Shown: positions 8,221 through 17,685, counted from the stretch's first letter. The stretch: 64,000 nt of DNA from Streptomyces sp. S.PB5 (GCF_030403745.1 NZ_JAQMWP010000005.1:477513-541512), one strand, 5' to 3'. Notes: generated by a model from the sequence alone, not told the origin. Numbers and translations are program-made.

Positions 8221-8250
8221 ACGCTGAGTTTGCGATTCGCAACACAGCGT
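8221..8250. promoter_or_regulatory. Interrupted palindrome between divergent regulator genes
   Basis: A perfect 13-base palindrome, TTGCGATTCGCAA (8230-8242), is flanked by outer arms ACGCTG (8221-8226) and CAGCGT (8245-8250). It lies between the hypothetical gene and the XRE gene and is a likely operator of the latter. Confidence 0.55.
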
Positions 8251-8318
8251 GGCCGTCACACCCCTAGCCTGGCCATACGGGACATCCCAACACCTCTGAT
8301 GTCGGACCGGGAGCTGCC

Positions 8319-9158
8319 ATGGCAGGACCGAAGGACCTCGACCCGTCGTCGTCACCGCGCGCGCTGCTGGGCGCGGAGTTACGTCACGCCAGAGAGAAAG
8401 CCGGGCTGAGCCAGGAGGAGTTGGGGGTCCGGCTGTTCGTGAGCGGGTCGTTCATCGGGCAGTTGGAGGCGGCGACGCGGCGGATGCAGCCGGATATCGC
8501 GCGGATGCTGGACGAGGTACTGGGGACTGGGGACTTCTTCCAGAGGAACTGTGGGGCGGCGGCGAAGTCGCGGTATCCCGAGCGTTTCGCCGAGGCAGCG
8601 GAAGCGGAGGCGCTGGCCACGGCGATCCGGCAGTACGTACCCATGCTGATTCCTGGGCTGCTCCAGACACGCGCGTACGCACGGGCCGTAAACCGCGCGT
8701 ACGAGCCGACGGCAACGGAGGAGACCATCGAGGAGTGGGTGGAAGGCCGGATGGCGCGGACCCGTCTACTCGACGACCCAACAAAGCCGTTGTTGTGGGC
8801 GGTACTTGACGAGGCCGCATTACGCCGGGAGACCGGTGGGCGAGTGGTCATGGCGGAGGCCCTGCGCCATGTCGCCGGCTTGGCCCGCCGGAGCCGGGTC
8901 ATCATGCAGGTACTGCCGTTCAGCGCGGGAGCGCATACGGCGATGCAGGGCGCCCTCAAGCTGATGGATTTCGAGGACGCCCCTCCACTGGTCTACTTCG
9001 AAGGGGTGCGCACCGGACGGCTGGAGGACGATCCAGCCACCGTCGCCCAAATGAGGCTCACCTTCGAACTCCTCGCGGCCTCCGCGCTCTCGCCAGAGAA
9101 GTCCCTGGCCGTGATCGAGGCGTTGGCGCAGGATTACGAACATGAGGAACTTCCCTGA
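8319..9158 (+). CDS. XRE-family regulator with DUF5753 domain, WhiJ-like
   Basis: A 279-residue regulator. An N-terminal HTH_XRE domain (about 15-75, LRHAREKAGLSQEELGVRLFVSGSFIGQLE) is followed by a DUF5753 domain containing YVPMLIPGLLQTRAYARAV and the MQVLPFSAGAHTAMQG segment. This is the architecture of WhiJ, a developmental regulator whose action is modulated by a neighbouring small DUF397 protein. It overlaps the DUF397 gene by 17 bases, so they are coupled. Streptomyces have dozens of paralogous clusters, so the exact role cannot be assigned. Confidence 0.88.
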   Translation: MAGPKDLDPSSSPRALLGAELRHAREKAGLSQEELGVRLFVSGSFIGQLEAATRRMQPDIARMLDEVLGTGDFFQRNCGAAAKSRYPERFAEAAEAEALATAIRQYVPMLIPGLLQTRAYARAVNRAYEPTATEETIEEWVEGRMARTRLLDDPTKPLLWAVLDEAALRRETGGRVVMAEALRHVAGLARRSRVIMQVLPFSAGAHTAMQGALKLMDFEDAPPLVYFEGVRTGRLEDDPATVAQMRLTFELLAASALSPEKSLAVIEALAQDYEHEELP

Positions 9159-9357
9159 CTACGACCTGAGCACGGCGGTCTGGCGCAAGTCGAGCTACAG
9201 CGGCGGCGGTGGCGACGACTGCCTCGAAGTAGCCGACGGCCACCCCACCCTCGTCCCCGTCCGCGACTCCAAGGCACCCCACGGCCCGAAGCTCGCGTTC
9301 CGGACGCCGGCGTGGTCGGCATTCATCGAGGCGGTCGTAGCGAAGAGCGTGAGCTGA
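9142..9357 (+). CDS. DUF397 small protein, WhiJ-cluster partner
   Basis: A 71-residue protein starting MRNFPDYDLSTAVWRKSSYSGGGGDDCLEVA, with VRDSKAPHGPKLAF in the middle. These are the two diagnostic segments of DUF397. The start overlaps the XRE gene by 17 bases. In characterised systems such proteins antagonise or modulate the XRE partner; that is assumed here. Confidence 0.88.
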   Translation: MRNFPDYDLSTAVWRKSSYSGGGGDDCLEVADGHPTLVPVRDSKAPHGPKLAFRTPAWSAFIEAVVAKSVS

Positions 9358-9388
9358 CCGCTCCCGAAGCTCAAGTGCCGAGCTCCGA

Positions 9389-9416
9389 GCCCTCTTTGTT
9401 CGGAATGGGAGAGGGC
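9389..9416. terminator. Hairpin after tnpB-like gene
   Basis: A perfect 7-base stem, GCCCTCT at 9389-9395 with AGAGGGC at 9410-9416, encloses a 14-base loop in the gap between DUF397 and the convergent TnpB-like gene. It could terminate either transcript or form part of a structured RNA at the element's 3' end. Confidence 0.5.
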
Positions 9417-9427
9417 CCCAACCGTTC

Positions 9428-11194
9428 CTAGGGACTGAGCGGTAGTGAGTCCTGTTGCCAGGGCTCATGCTCAGCCGAACGCCCCGAACGGTGTTGGGCG
9501 TTCTGGTCCACCGCTTTCGCTCCGCAGCCGGGCGGCACAGATCGTGTCCGTGGTCCGGGGACGCGGGGGCGGTTTCCCTCACGCCCCGGGATACCCGGTT
9601 CGGCCTGGACGGTCCGATGCCCGTACCCATCGCTCCGGTGGGTACGGGGCGGTGCCGTCCGTCGCCGGATCGGGTGCCCCAGGGCGCGCCTGCCGATCGC
9701 CACGGCCGCAGCATCATGGCGAGTGGTTTTACGAGACTTGCTGGTGAGTGGCTGCTTCCAGTGCTGGGCGCCCCAGCGACTGGTATAGGCGGGATCGACG
9801 GCGACGATGGGGATGGCGAGTTCGGCCGCCATGCTGACGAGCCGGGCCCGCAGCCGGGAGGTGGGCATGCCGGAGATCAGCTTGCGGAAGCGCTTCTTAC
9901 GGCCGTGCTTCTCGCGGGTGGTCTCGGCGGTGAAGTCGAGGTCCTCGATGGCGATGGCGAGCTGATGACGCTTGGCCCAGTGCAGCAGGCGGATCAGCGC
10001 GTGCCTGACCTGCGCGTCACGGTGTGTGGCGGTGCCGGACAGGTCGTAGTCGAAGCGAAGTGGCTGTCCGACAGGGTTGCCGTGCCGGTCCAGGCGCCAG
10101 GCGGCCAGGTGGTCGGCGTTGGTGTCCACGCCGATCATCCCGTTCGCGCGGGCCGCCTCCAGCGGCACGGTCTTTGTCGGCGGGATCGTCCAGGACGCGG
10201 TCAAATACCAGCGGCCGCGTGCCGTGTCCTCGTGGATGCGGTAGGCCACGGCCCGGTTCCCACTGACCCGGTCGCGCCAGTCCTCGCCCCGGTGCATGAA
10301 GCTCACCCGGGCGGCCAGCACATACCGGCCGTGCGCAGCGTTCGCCAAGTGCACCAGCGGCGCGGGGAGCCTGAGGGAGACCTCGCCGTCAGGAGTAACA
10401 CGGATGGTCAAGTTGCCGAACCGGATCCCGGACTCCCCATCCGCGGCGAGAAACCGTCGTCCGGCCTCCCACCGGGCACGCCACTGCTCCTCGCCCAGCC
10501 CGGCCTGCGCCAGGTGGTGGCGGGTGTTCAGCAGTTGCTTCCCGCCCCGCACCACGTGCACGACGCCCCTCTCCCGGTCCGCCCGGGCCGTCTGGAGCCG
10601 GTCTTCGAGCGCGTGCAGGCGGCGGGACTTGGCGAACCACTCCTGCCGCGAGCGGTAACCGCCCGGCGCCTGCCTGCTGCCCTTCGTGCCCAGGGGAAGA
10701 GACAGGCGGCGTGTGATCGTCGCGATCCCGGCCTCAAGACTGTGGATGTGCGCGAGCTGGCCACGCCGGGCCAGCGCCCACTGGTCATGGCTGGCCTTCG
10801 TGATCGACCCGGCCCAGCGCGAGGAGGACTCCCCGGTGAGGCTCCACTTGCGCTCCGCCCACGCCTTGCTGTCGTGCTCCAGCCCGGCCGCGCACCGCGC
10901 CTTCAGATCACGGGAGGCGAGCGTGCCGAGCAGATCACCGACCAGCCGCAGCACCTCCTCATCCGCAACGGTCAGGCCCTTGAGTCGGTCACGGACCGCC
11001 ACCCCGGACGAGCCGGGGACCACGAACGACGCCGCCACCTCCCGCAACCCACCCACCCCGTCACCCCCGGCGGTCGAAGAATCTTCCGACAAGCCCAACG
11101 ACCGGCACTCCGCAAGGTCACGCATTCGGATAAAGAACATCAGTTTCCCTACCAGGGCCCACGACTCCAACGTCCGAGAAACCCACTCACCCAT
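9428..11194 (-). CDS. TnpB-like RuvC-domain protein without zinc finger
   Basis: A 588-residue relative of IS605-family TnpB. The three RuvC acidic positions appear intact: Asp356 in IGVDTNADH, Glu417 in IAIEDLDF and Asp494 in RHDAAAVAIG. The four-cysteine zinc ribbon normally between the last two is missing; residues 468-492 read PAYTSRWGAQHW and then a basic stretch. Residues 507-588 are an Arg/Pro-rich tail whose DNA folds into strong hairpins. No TnpA is present. Family knowledge: TnpB is an RNA-guided nuclease whose guide RNA overlaps its 3' end. The true start may be internal (Met20 or Met24). Confidence 0.8.
   Translation of the reverse strand: MGEWVSRTLESWALVGKLMFFIRMRDLAECRSLGLSEDSSTAGGDGVGGLREVAASFVVPGSSGVAVRDRLKGLTVADEEVLRLVGDLLGTLASRDLKARCAAGLEHDSKAWAERKWSLTGESSSRWAGSITKASHDQWALARRGQLAHIHSLEAGIATITRRLSLPLGTKGSRQAPGGYRSRQEWFAKSRRLHALEDRLQTARADRERGVVHVVRGGKQLLNTRHHLAQAGLGEEQWRARWEAGRRFLAADGESGIRFGNLTIRVTPDGEVSLRLPAPLVHLANAAHGRYVLAARVSFMHRGEDWRDRVSGNRAVAYRIHEDTARGRWYLTASWTIPPTKTVPLEAARANGMIGVDTNADHLAAWRLDRHGNPVGQPLRFDYDLSGTATHRDAQVRHALIRLLHWAKRHQLAIAIEDLDFTAETTREKHGRKKRFRKLISGMPTSRLRARLVSMAAELAIPIVAVDPAYTSRWGAQHWKQPLTSKSRKTTRHDAAAVAIGRRALGHPIRRRTAPPRTHRSDGYGHRTVQAEPGIPGREGNRPRVPGPRTRSVPPGCGAKAVDQNAQHRSGRSAEHEPWQQDSLPLSP
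9477..9648 (-). ncRNA. Candidate omega/reRNA-like structured 3' region of tnpB-like gene
   Basis: Two perfect hairpins lie within the last 250 coding bases: GAACGCCC/GGGCGTTC (9477-9484 with 9496-9503) and CCCGTACCCA/TGGGTACGGG (9620-9629 with 9639-9648). TnpB guide RNAs are processed from exactly this position. Boundaries are not determined, and high GC content can create hairpins by chance. Confidence 0.35.
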
Positions 11195-11209
11195 GCCAGA
11201 GCACGCTCA

Positions 11210-11638
11210 TGCACGGTCATCGGGCAACAGTTCCCAACCCCCGCGCTCTCCCTCTCCGCCGCCGACTGCGCGGCCCTCGCACCCCTGGTCACCGAGTGGT
11301 ACGCCCGGGGTGCCACCGACGCGGCCGTACTCCGTGCCCTGACCGCCGGCGTGCCCACCCCCGTTCACCACCCGGCCGGTCTCGTCCGCAGGCGCCTGAC
11401 CGACAAGCTCCCACCGGAGCCCGCGCCCAAGCCGCGCCCACTGCGCCTCCTGGAGTGCGCGAAGTGCGGACTGCCGGGCCGCCCGGAGGCCCTGCCGGAC
11501 GGCATCTGCGGCGCGTGCCGGGATGAGCGCGCCCCTGGTCACCTCCACACGCCTCCACCCGCTCCCGACGTGCGTGCCCGTGCGGCGGAGATCCGTGCCG
11601 CAATGGATCAACGACGACGCGAAAGGACACTCGTATGA
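11210..11638 (+). pseudogene. 5'-truncated gene for a CxxC protein beside the TnpB-like gene
   Basis: The frame ending with TGA at 11636-11638 codes for SAADCAALAPLVTEWYARGATDAAVLRALTAG, then a Pro-rich linker and a CAKCGLPGRPEALPDGICGAC zinc-knuckle-like end. The part nearest the TnpB-like gene has no usable start codon, and homologues as I remember them carry an N-terminal DNA-binding part. The 5' half therefore seems to have been lost when the element arrived. The start coordinate is approximate. Confidence 0.55.
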
Positions 11639-11697
11639 CGGCTCCCACGGTCCGCCGACACCATCCCGGGGCACGATGGAAGGGAGGAGGCGATCCC

Positions 11698-12369
11698 ATG
11701 ACCCCCAGCACCGCCGAACGCCCGCAGATGCCGATCGAGGACTTCGAGGATCTGGCCGCCGTGGCCCCGCCGCACGTGCACCTCGAATTCGTCGACGGAC
11801 GGGTCCGCACCAAGGATCCGCTAAGCGTCGAGGACTTCGAGGAGCTGGCACACGAGGCGCCGGAGACTGTCCGGCTCGAGTACATCAACGGAAAACTAGA
11901 GGTCAAGGCAGTGCCGGACGGCAATCACGGTTCGATCTTCATGTGGCTGCTGCGTCAGTGCCTGCTGCAACGCCCTGAGCTGGACCTCATGCCCGAGCGA
12001 GGCGTCAAGGCCGAGGCATACCGCAAAGGCCGTGCCATCACCGACGGTTTCCTCGCGCCGGTGGACCACTTCAGGGGACACGGCAACTGGTCCGACCCCG
12101 ACGGCGCCCTCATGGCCGTAGAGATCACCTCTCATGACCGTGACACTGACCAGCGCGACCGTATCGACAAACCCCTCGGCTACGCCCAGGCCGAGATCCC
12201 CGTCTACCTCCTCATCGACCGCGACAACCACACCCTCACCGTCTTCAGCGAGCCCAAGGACGGCCACTACCAGCAGTCCCCCTCGTACCCTTGGGGAGAC
12301 ACGGTCGAGCTTCCCGCTCCGGTCGGCATCACCCTCGACACCGAAAAGCTCAAGGACTACGCGGACTAA
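11698..12369 (+). CDS. Uma2/DUF820 family putative restriction endonuclease
   Basis: A 223-residue PD-(D/E)XK-fold protein of the Uma2 family, common in Streptomyces and of unclear role. Visible are RLEYINGKLEVK, the core beginning at ITDGFLAPVDHF, then VEITSHDRDTDQRDR and IPVYLLIDRD. The N-terminal motif occurs twice: EDFEDLAAVAPPHVHLEFVDGRV, then EDFEELAHEAPETVRLEYINGKL. ATG 11698 has GGAGG eight bases upstream. An ATG at 11635 overlapping the truncated gene's stop is possible. The last codons are affected by a 16-base tandem duplication. Confidence 0.82.
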   Translation: MTPSTAERPQMPIEDFEDLAAVAPPHVHLEFVDGRVRTKDPLSVEDFEELAHEAPETVRLEYINGKLEVKAVPDGNHGSIFMWLLRQCLLQRPELDLMPERGVKAEAYRKGRAITDGFLAPVDHFRGHGNWSDPDGALMAVEITSHDRDTDQRDRIDKPLGYAQAEIPVYLLIDRDNHTLTVFSEPKDGHYQQSPSYPWGDTVELPAPVGITLDTEKLKDYAD

Positions 12370-12383
12370 GGACTACGCGGACT
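12352..12383. repeat. 16-bp exact tandem duplication at gene end
   Basis: AAGGACTACGCGGACT occurs twice in succession (12352-12367 and 12368-12383). It leaves the C-terminal KDYAD of the Uma2 protein intact but moves the stop from TGA to TAA and separates it from the next gene's ATG by 15 bases, undoing a probable direct stop/start junction. Confidence 0.9.
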
Positions 12384-12384
12384 G

Positions 12385-12951
12385 ATGAACCACGCCCAGC
12401 TCACCGCCCTGGGCCGAGCCCTGCGTCTCCTCGGCGAGCACGGCGAGGCCCTCTCCTCCGACACCCCCGACGCCAAGCTCCACGAGGTCAAGGCCGACCT
12501 CAAGCGCGCCCTGGAGTTGCTCGACGAGAGCGTCACCAGCGCCGCCCCCAGCACCCGCTGCGCCGAGCACCCGAACGGCCCGGTCGACGAGAACGCGCCC
12601 GACCTGTGCCTGCTGTGCGAGACCCGGCGCCGTGCCGCCCGCCGCGCCTCCATCAACGGCCCCGCCCAGACCGGCCCCACCGCCACCGCCCCCTCCCGTT
12701 ACGGTGTCCGCGACGACCGGCCGCAGCCGCAGCAGCGCTGGCTTCCCGAGATGTGGAACGGCCAGGAGTGGCAACTGTGCGGCACCCCCCGCCGCGACCG
12801 CCGCGAGGCCGAGCTGTACCTCGCGGCGGCCCGCCGGGGACCGCGCGCGGCGATGGCGTACCGGCTGGTGCACGAGTTCACCGACTACGAGGTGCTGCGG
12901 GTATGGGGCACCCCGGTGAAGGTCGACATCGAGCCGCTGGGGAACCTGTAG
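12385..12951 (+). CDS. Conserved hypothetical protein with CxxC motif
   Basis: A 188-residue protein starting MNHAQLTALGRALRLLGEHGEAL. The N-terminal 55 residues are helical, a CAEHPN...LCLLCETRRR segment (about 58-85) could bind zinc, and the C-terminal part (WNGQEWQLCGTPRRDRREAELYL) looks like a small globular domain. The ATG directly follows the Uma2 gene's duplicated end, so it is probably co-transcribed. No function is assigned. Confidence 0.65.
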   Translation: MNHAQLTALGRALRLLGEHGEALSSDTPDAKLHEVKADLKRALELLDESVTSAAPSTRCAEHPNGPVDENAPDLCLLCETRRRAARRASINGPAQTGPTATAPSRYGVRDDRPQPQQRWLPEMWNGQEWQLCGTPRRDRREAELYLAAARRGPRAAMAYRLVHEFTDYEVLRVWGTPVKVDIEPLGNL

Positions 12952-12985
12952 GCAACGGCGAGGGGCCCCGACTGCCGTACGGCGT

Positions 12986-14467
12986 CTACGACTTGGCGGT
13001 CACCTCGGCGGACTCCACCGGGCCCTCCGCCACCGGCGCCGCGTCCCCCGCCTCCCGCTGCCGCGGGATGAAGGCGGCGACCGCGAAGGCCAGTAGCGCC
13101 GCCCCGGCGCCGACCGCCAGCACCGCCTTGAAGCCGTTCTCGGACGGCAGCGCGTAACCGCCGAAGTCCGTCGTCATCTGGGCCAGGATCACACCGGCGA
13201 TAGCGCTCGCCGACGAGGTGCCGATGGACCGCATCAGGGTGTTGAGGCTGTTCGCCGCGGCCGTCTCCGACGCGGGCACCGCGCCCATGATGAGCGCGGG
13301 CATCGAGCCGTACGTGAAGCCGATGCCGGCGCCGATGACGCAGGAGACGAGCACGAAGTGCCAGACCTCGCTCATCAGGACGATGTTGAGGCCGTATCCG
13401 GCGGCGACGATCAGCGCGCCTGTCATCAGCGTGACCTTCGGGCCGCGGGCCTTGGAGACGGCGGCGGAGACCGGCGCGGTGGCCATCATGACCAGGCCCG
13501 AGGGGGCCATGACCAGACCGGCGGCCAGCATCGACTTGCCGAGGCCGTAGCCGGTCTGGGACGGGAGCTGGAGGAGCTGCGGGATGACCAGGCTCATCGC
13601 GAACATGGCGAAGCCGACGGCGATCGAGGCGAGGTTGGTGACCAGCACCTGACGGCGGGCGGTGGTGCGCAGGTCCACCAGCGGCTGGTCGGTGCGCAGT
13701 TCGAAGAAGCCCCAGGCCGGCAGGATCACGACGGCCGCGATGAACAGCCCGATCGTCGTCCCGCTCCCCCAGCCCCAGTCCGCGCCCTTGGAGATGGCCA
13801 ACAGCAGACATACGAGCCCCGCCGCCATCCCTATGGCACCGACGAGGTCGAAACGGCCGCCGGTGCGCACCCGGGACTCGGGCACGAAGGCGACGACCAG
13901 CGCGAGAGCCACGGCACCCAGCGCCGCCGAGGTCCAGAACAGCACGTGCCAGCTGAAGTTGTCGGCGATGAGCGCGGCGGCGGGCAGCCCGAGGGCGCCG
14001 CCGATACCGAGGGAGGCGCTCATCAGGGCGGTGGCGGAGGCCAGCCGCTCGGCGGGCAGTTCGTCGCGCATGATGCTGATGCCGAGCGGGATGACACCGG
14101 AGGCGAGGCCCTGGAGGGCGCGGCCGATGATCATCGGCAGGAGGGAGTCGGCCATGGCGCAGACGACCGAGCCGACGATCAGCATGAGGCCGCTGACCAG
14201 CAGCATGCGGCGCTTGCCGAACATGTCGCCGAGCCGCCCGACGACCGGGGTGGCCACGGCGGCGGCGAGCAGCGTGGCGGTGACGGCCCAGGCGGTGTCG
14301 GAGGCGGGCGCGTCCAGGAGCCGCGGCAGCTCGGGGACGATCGGGATCACCAGGGTCTGCATCAGCGAGACCACGATTCCGGCGAAGGCCAGCACCGCCA
14401 CCACGGCGTTCGACCGCGGCGGCGCGGAGCCTCCCGCCTCGGCGGGACGGGCGAGGGCGTCGGACAT
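12986..14467 (-). CDS. MFS drug exporter (DHA2/EmrB-QacA type)
   Basis: A 493-residue membrane protein with about 14 hydrophobic segments. The conserved loop GRLGDMFGKRRML (about residue 80) and LQGLASGVIPLGISIMRDELP (about 125) are MFS motifs of the DHA2 multidrug group. It likely exports toxic organic compounds by proton antiport. ATG 14467 has GGAGG nine bases upstream and replaces a longer frame to 14503. A 22-base perfect-arm palindrome upstream marks an operator, but no regulator gene is adjacent. Confidence 0.88.
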   Translation of the reverse strand: MSDALARPAEAGGSAPPRSNAVVAVLAFAGIVVSLMQTLVIPIVPELPRLLDAPASDTAWAVTATLLAAAVATPVVGRLGDMFGKRRMLLVSGLMLIVGSVVCAMADSLLPMIIGRALQGLASGVIPLGISIMRDELPAERLASATALMSASLGIGGALGLPAAALIADNFSWHVLFWTSAALGAVALALVVAFVPESRVRTGGRFDLVGAIGMAAGLVCLLLAISKGADWGWGSGTTIGLFIAAVVILPAWGFFELRTDQPLVDLRTTARRQVLVTNLASIAVGFAMFAMSLVIPQLLQLPSQTGYGLGKSMLAAGLVMAPSGLVMMATAPVSAAVSKARGPKVTLMTGALIVAAGYGLNIVLMSEVWHFVLVSCVIGAGIGFTYGSMPALIMGAVPASETAAANSLNTLMRSIGTSSASAIAGVILAQMTTDFGGYALPSENGFKAVLAVGAGAALLAFAVAAFIPRQREAGDAAPVAEGPVESAEVTAKS

Positions 14468-14505
14468 GGCGGGCCTCCATCGAGTAGTACTTGACCGAGG
14501 CAACC

Positions 14506-14527
14506 TTAAGTCAGTCGATTGACTTAA
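14506..14527. promoter_or_regulatory. Palindromic operator upstream of MFS exporter
   Basis: TTAAGTCA (14506-14513), six bases, then TGACTTAA (14520-14527) form a perfect inverted repeat, 39 bases upstream of the exporter start. Size and AT-rich arms suit a MarR- or TetR-type repressor. Confidence 0.65.
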
Positions 14528-14616
14528 TCAAGCGTCGCAGATCAGCGCCTGAGTGGAAGTGGGTGTGGTGTGGTGCGGGAGAGGCGGAGGTTCCCCGCCT
14601 CTCCCACAAGCCGGGC

Positions 14617-15747
14617 TCAGCTCAGGGACTGCAGCGCCGTCGCGTCGTACGCCTTCAGCTCGTCCGTCCGGCCGGCCAGCACCTTCGCCGCCCACTCCGG
14701 GTCCTGCAGCAGCGCGCGGCCGACGGCGACGAGGTCGTACTCCTCGCGCTCCAGGCGGTCCAGGAGGTCGTCGATGCCGCGGAGCGGGGCGCCCTCGCCC
14801 ACGAAGCCCTTGAGGAAGTCCCCGTCGAGGCCGACCGAGCCGACGGTGATGACCTGCTTGCCGGTGAGCTTCTTGGTCCAGCCGGCGAGGTTGAGGTCGG
14901 AACCCTCGAACTCGGGGAGCCAGTAGCGGCGGGTGGAGGCGTGGAAGGCGTCGACACCGGCGGCGGCGAGCGGCGCGAGGATCGCCTCCAGCTCCTCCGG
15001 GGTCTCGGCGAGCCGGGCGCCGTAGGCGTCCTGCTTCCACTGCGAGTAGCGGAAGATGACCGGGAACTCGGCCGACACGGTCTCACGCACGGCGGCGACG
15101 ATCTCGGCGGCGAACTTGGTACGGGCCACCGCGTCACCGCTGTAGGCGTCGGTACGGCGGTTGGTGCCCGCCCACAGGAACTGGTCGAGGAGGTAGCCGT
15201 GGGCGCCGTGGATCTCGATGCCGTCGAAGCCGATGCGCTCGGCGGCGGCCGCGGCCTCGGCGAAGGCGCCTATGACGTCGTCCAGGTCGCGCTGGGTCAT
15301 CGTGTGCCCGGTGGGCTCGTCGGCACCGGGGCGCACACCGGAGGGACCGACCGCGGGGGCGTCCGGGACGGGGCCCTTGCCCGGCGTACGGGCCATGCCG
15401 ATGTGCCAGAGCTGCGGGACGATCGTGCCGCCCGCCGCGTGCACGTCCTCGGCGACCTTCTGCCAGCCCGCGAGCTGCTCCTCGCCGTGGAAGCGCGGCA
15501 CGCGGGTGCTGTCACCCGCCGAGTCGTGACCGACGTACGTGCCCTCGGTGACGATCAGACCGACACCCGCGGCCGCCCGGCGCGAGTAGTACGACGCCAC
15601 GTCCGCGCCCGGGATGCCGTCCGGGGAGAACATGCGGGTCATCGGCGCCATGACGATGCGGTTCGGGACGGTCAGGCCGTTGATCGTGGTCGGCCGGGAG
15701 AGGATCTCGGCGGCGCGGGTGGCGGGCGCGGGGGTGGAGGCGGTCAC
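14617..15747 (-). CDS. Alkene reductase / Old Yellow Enzyme family
   Basis: A 376-residue FMN-dependent NAD(P)H:flavin oxidoreductase. It reduces activated C=C bonds or nitro groups of electrophiles. A TIM-barrel OYE pattern is visible: PNRIVMAPMTRMF at about residue 30, PQLWHIG at about 110, IEIHGAHGYLLDQFL with the substrate-binding His pair at about 175, and VGRALLQDPEWA near the end. GTG 15747 overlaps the TGA of an 18-codon upstream frame as GTGA. It sits beside an exporter, which suggests detoxification. Confidence 0.9.
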   Translation of the reverse strand: MTASTPAPATRAAEILSRPTTINGLTVPNRIVMAPMTRMFSPDGIPGADVASYYSRRAAAGVGLIVTEGTYVGHDSAGDSTRVPRFHGEEQLAGWQKVAEDVHAAGGTIVPQLWHIGMARTPGKGPVPDAPAVGPSGVRPGADEPTGHTMTQRDLDDVIGAFAEAAAAAERIGFDGIEIHGAHGYLLDQFLWAGTNRRTDAYSGDAVARTKFAAEIVAAVRETVSAEFPVIFRYSQWKQDAYGARLAETPEELEAILAPLAAAGVDAFHASTRRYWLPEFEGSDLNLAGWTKKLTGKQVITVGSVGLDGDFLKGFVGEGAPLRGIDDLLDRLEREEYDLVAVGRALLQDPEWAAKVLAGRTDELKAYDATALQSLS

Positions 15748-15800
15748 GCGGGGGCTCCTTGGAGGTGACTCATCTGACCAGCTGGTATGTGCGTACGCAT
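15744..15800 (-). CDS. Short leader ORF translationally coupled to OYE gene
   Basis: ATG 15800 has a near-ideal AAGGAGGTG ribosome site six bases upstream and encodes MRTHIPAGQMSHLQGAPA before a TGA that overlaps the oxidoreductase GTG. The OYE start itself also has an AAGGAG close by. The leader may set translation of the enzyme or be an attenuation peptide. It also contains the palindrome TGCGTACGCA at its start codon. Confidence 0.45.
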   Translation of the reverse strand: MRTHIPAGQMSHLQGAPA

Positions 15801-15863
15801 TCTTGCACCTCCTTAACTAACCGGCTGTGGGGCGCCTCACATCCCGGCCGCATCCGTAAACGC

Positions 15864-15909
15864 CCGAGGGCGGTACCCCCTGCCGGAAAACAGGGGGTAC
15901 CGCCCTCGG
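15864..15909 (-). terminator. Strong hairpin terminator after groEL
   Basis: A perfect 19-base stem (15864-15882 with 15891-15909) closes an 8-base loop 26 bases past the groEL stop. It is one of the strongest hairpins in the window and probably isolates groEL from the downstream oxidoreductase. Confidence 0.85.
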
Positions 15910-15935
15910 AAAAGGACAGACGATCCGTGTACGGA

Positions 15936-17558
<1,623 letters not shown>

Positions 17559-17685
17559 GTGAAGTGGTCCCTCCAGGACTGGGGGTGATTCCTTCGGACC
17601 GCGCCCGCGCCCGCGACGGACGGCTCGCACACCTCGTGGTTCCTTGCCCCACCCGGCCTGCGGGCCTCACCGACCCGGTCCTTCA

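Noticed and set aside
9389..9416. CRISPR-like array near the RuvC-domain protein
   Set aside because: Only single hairpins are seen; no direct repeats with unique spacers occur in the flanks.
9455..11638. 727-residue plus-strand frame across the TnpB region
   Set aside because: It is the antisense of the TnpB-like gene for most of its length; only the final 140 codons have protein-like content, and these are treated as a truncated gene.
14617..15747. Oxidoreductase gene as part of the groEL transcript
   Set aside because: A 19-bp perfect terminator lies between them.
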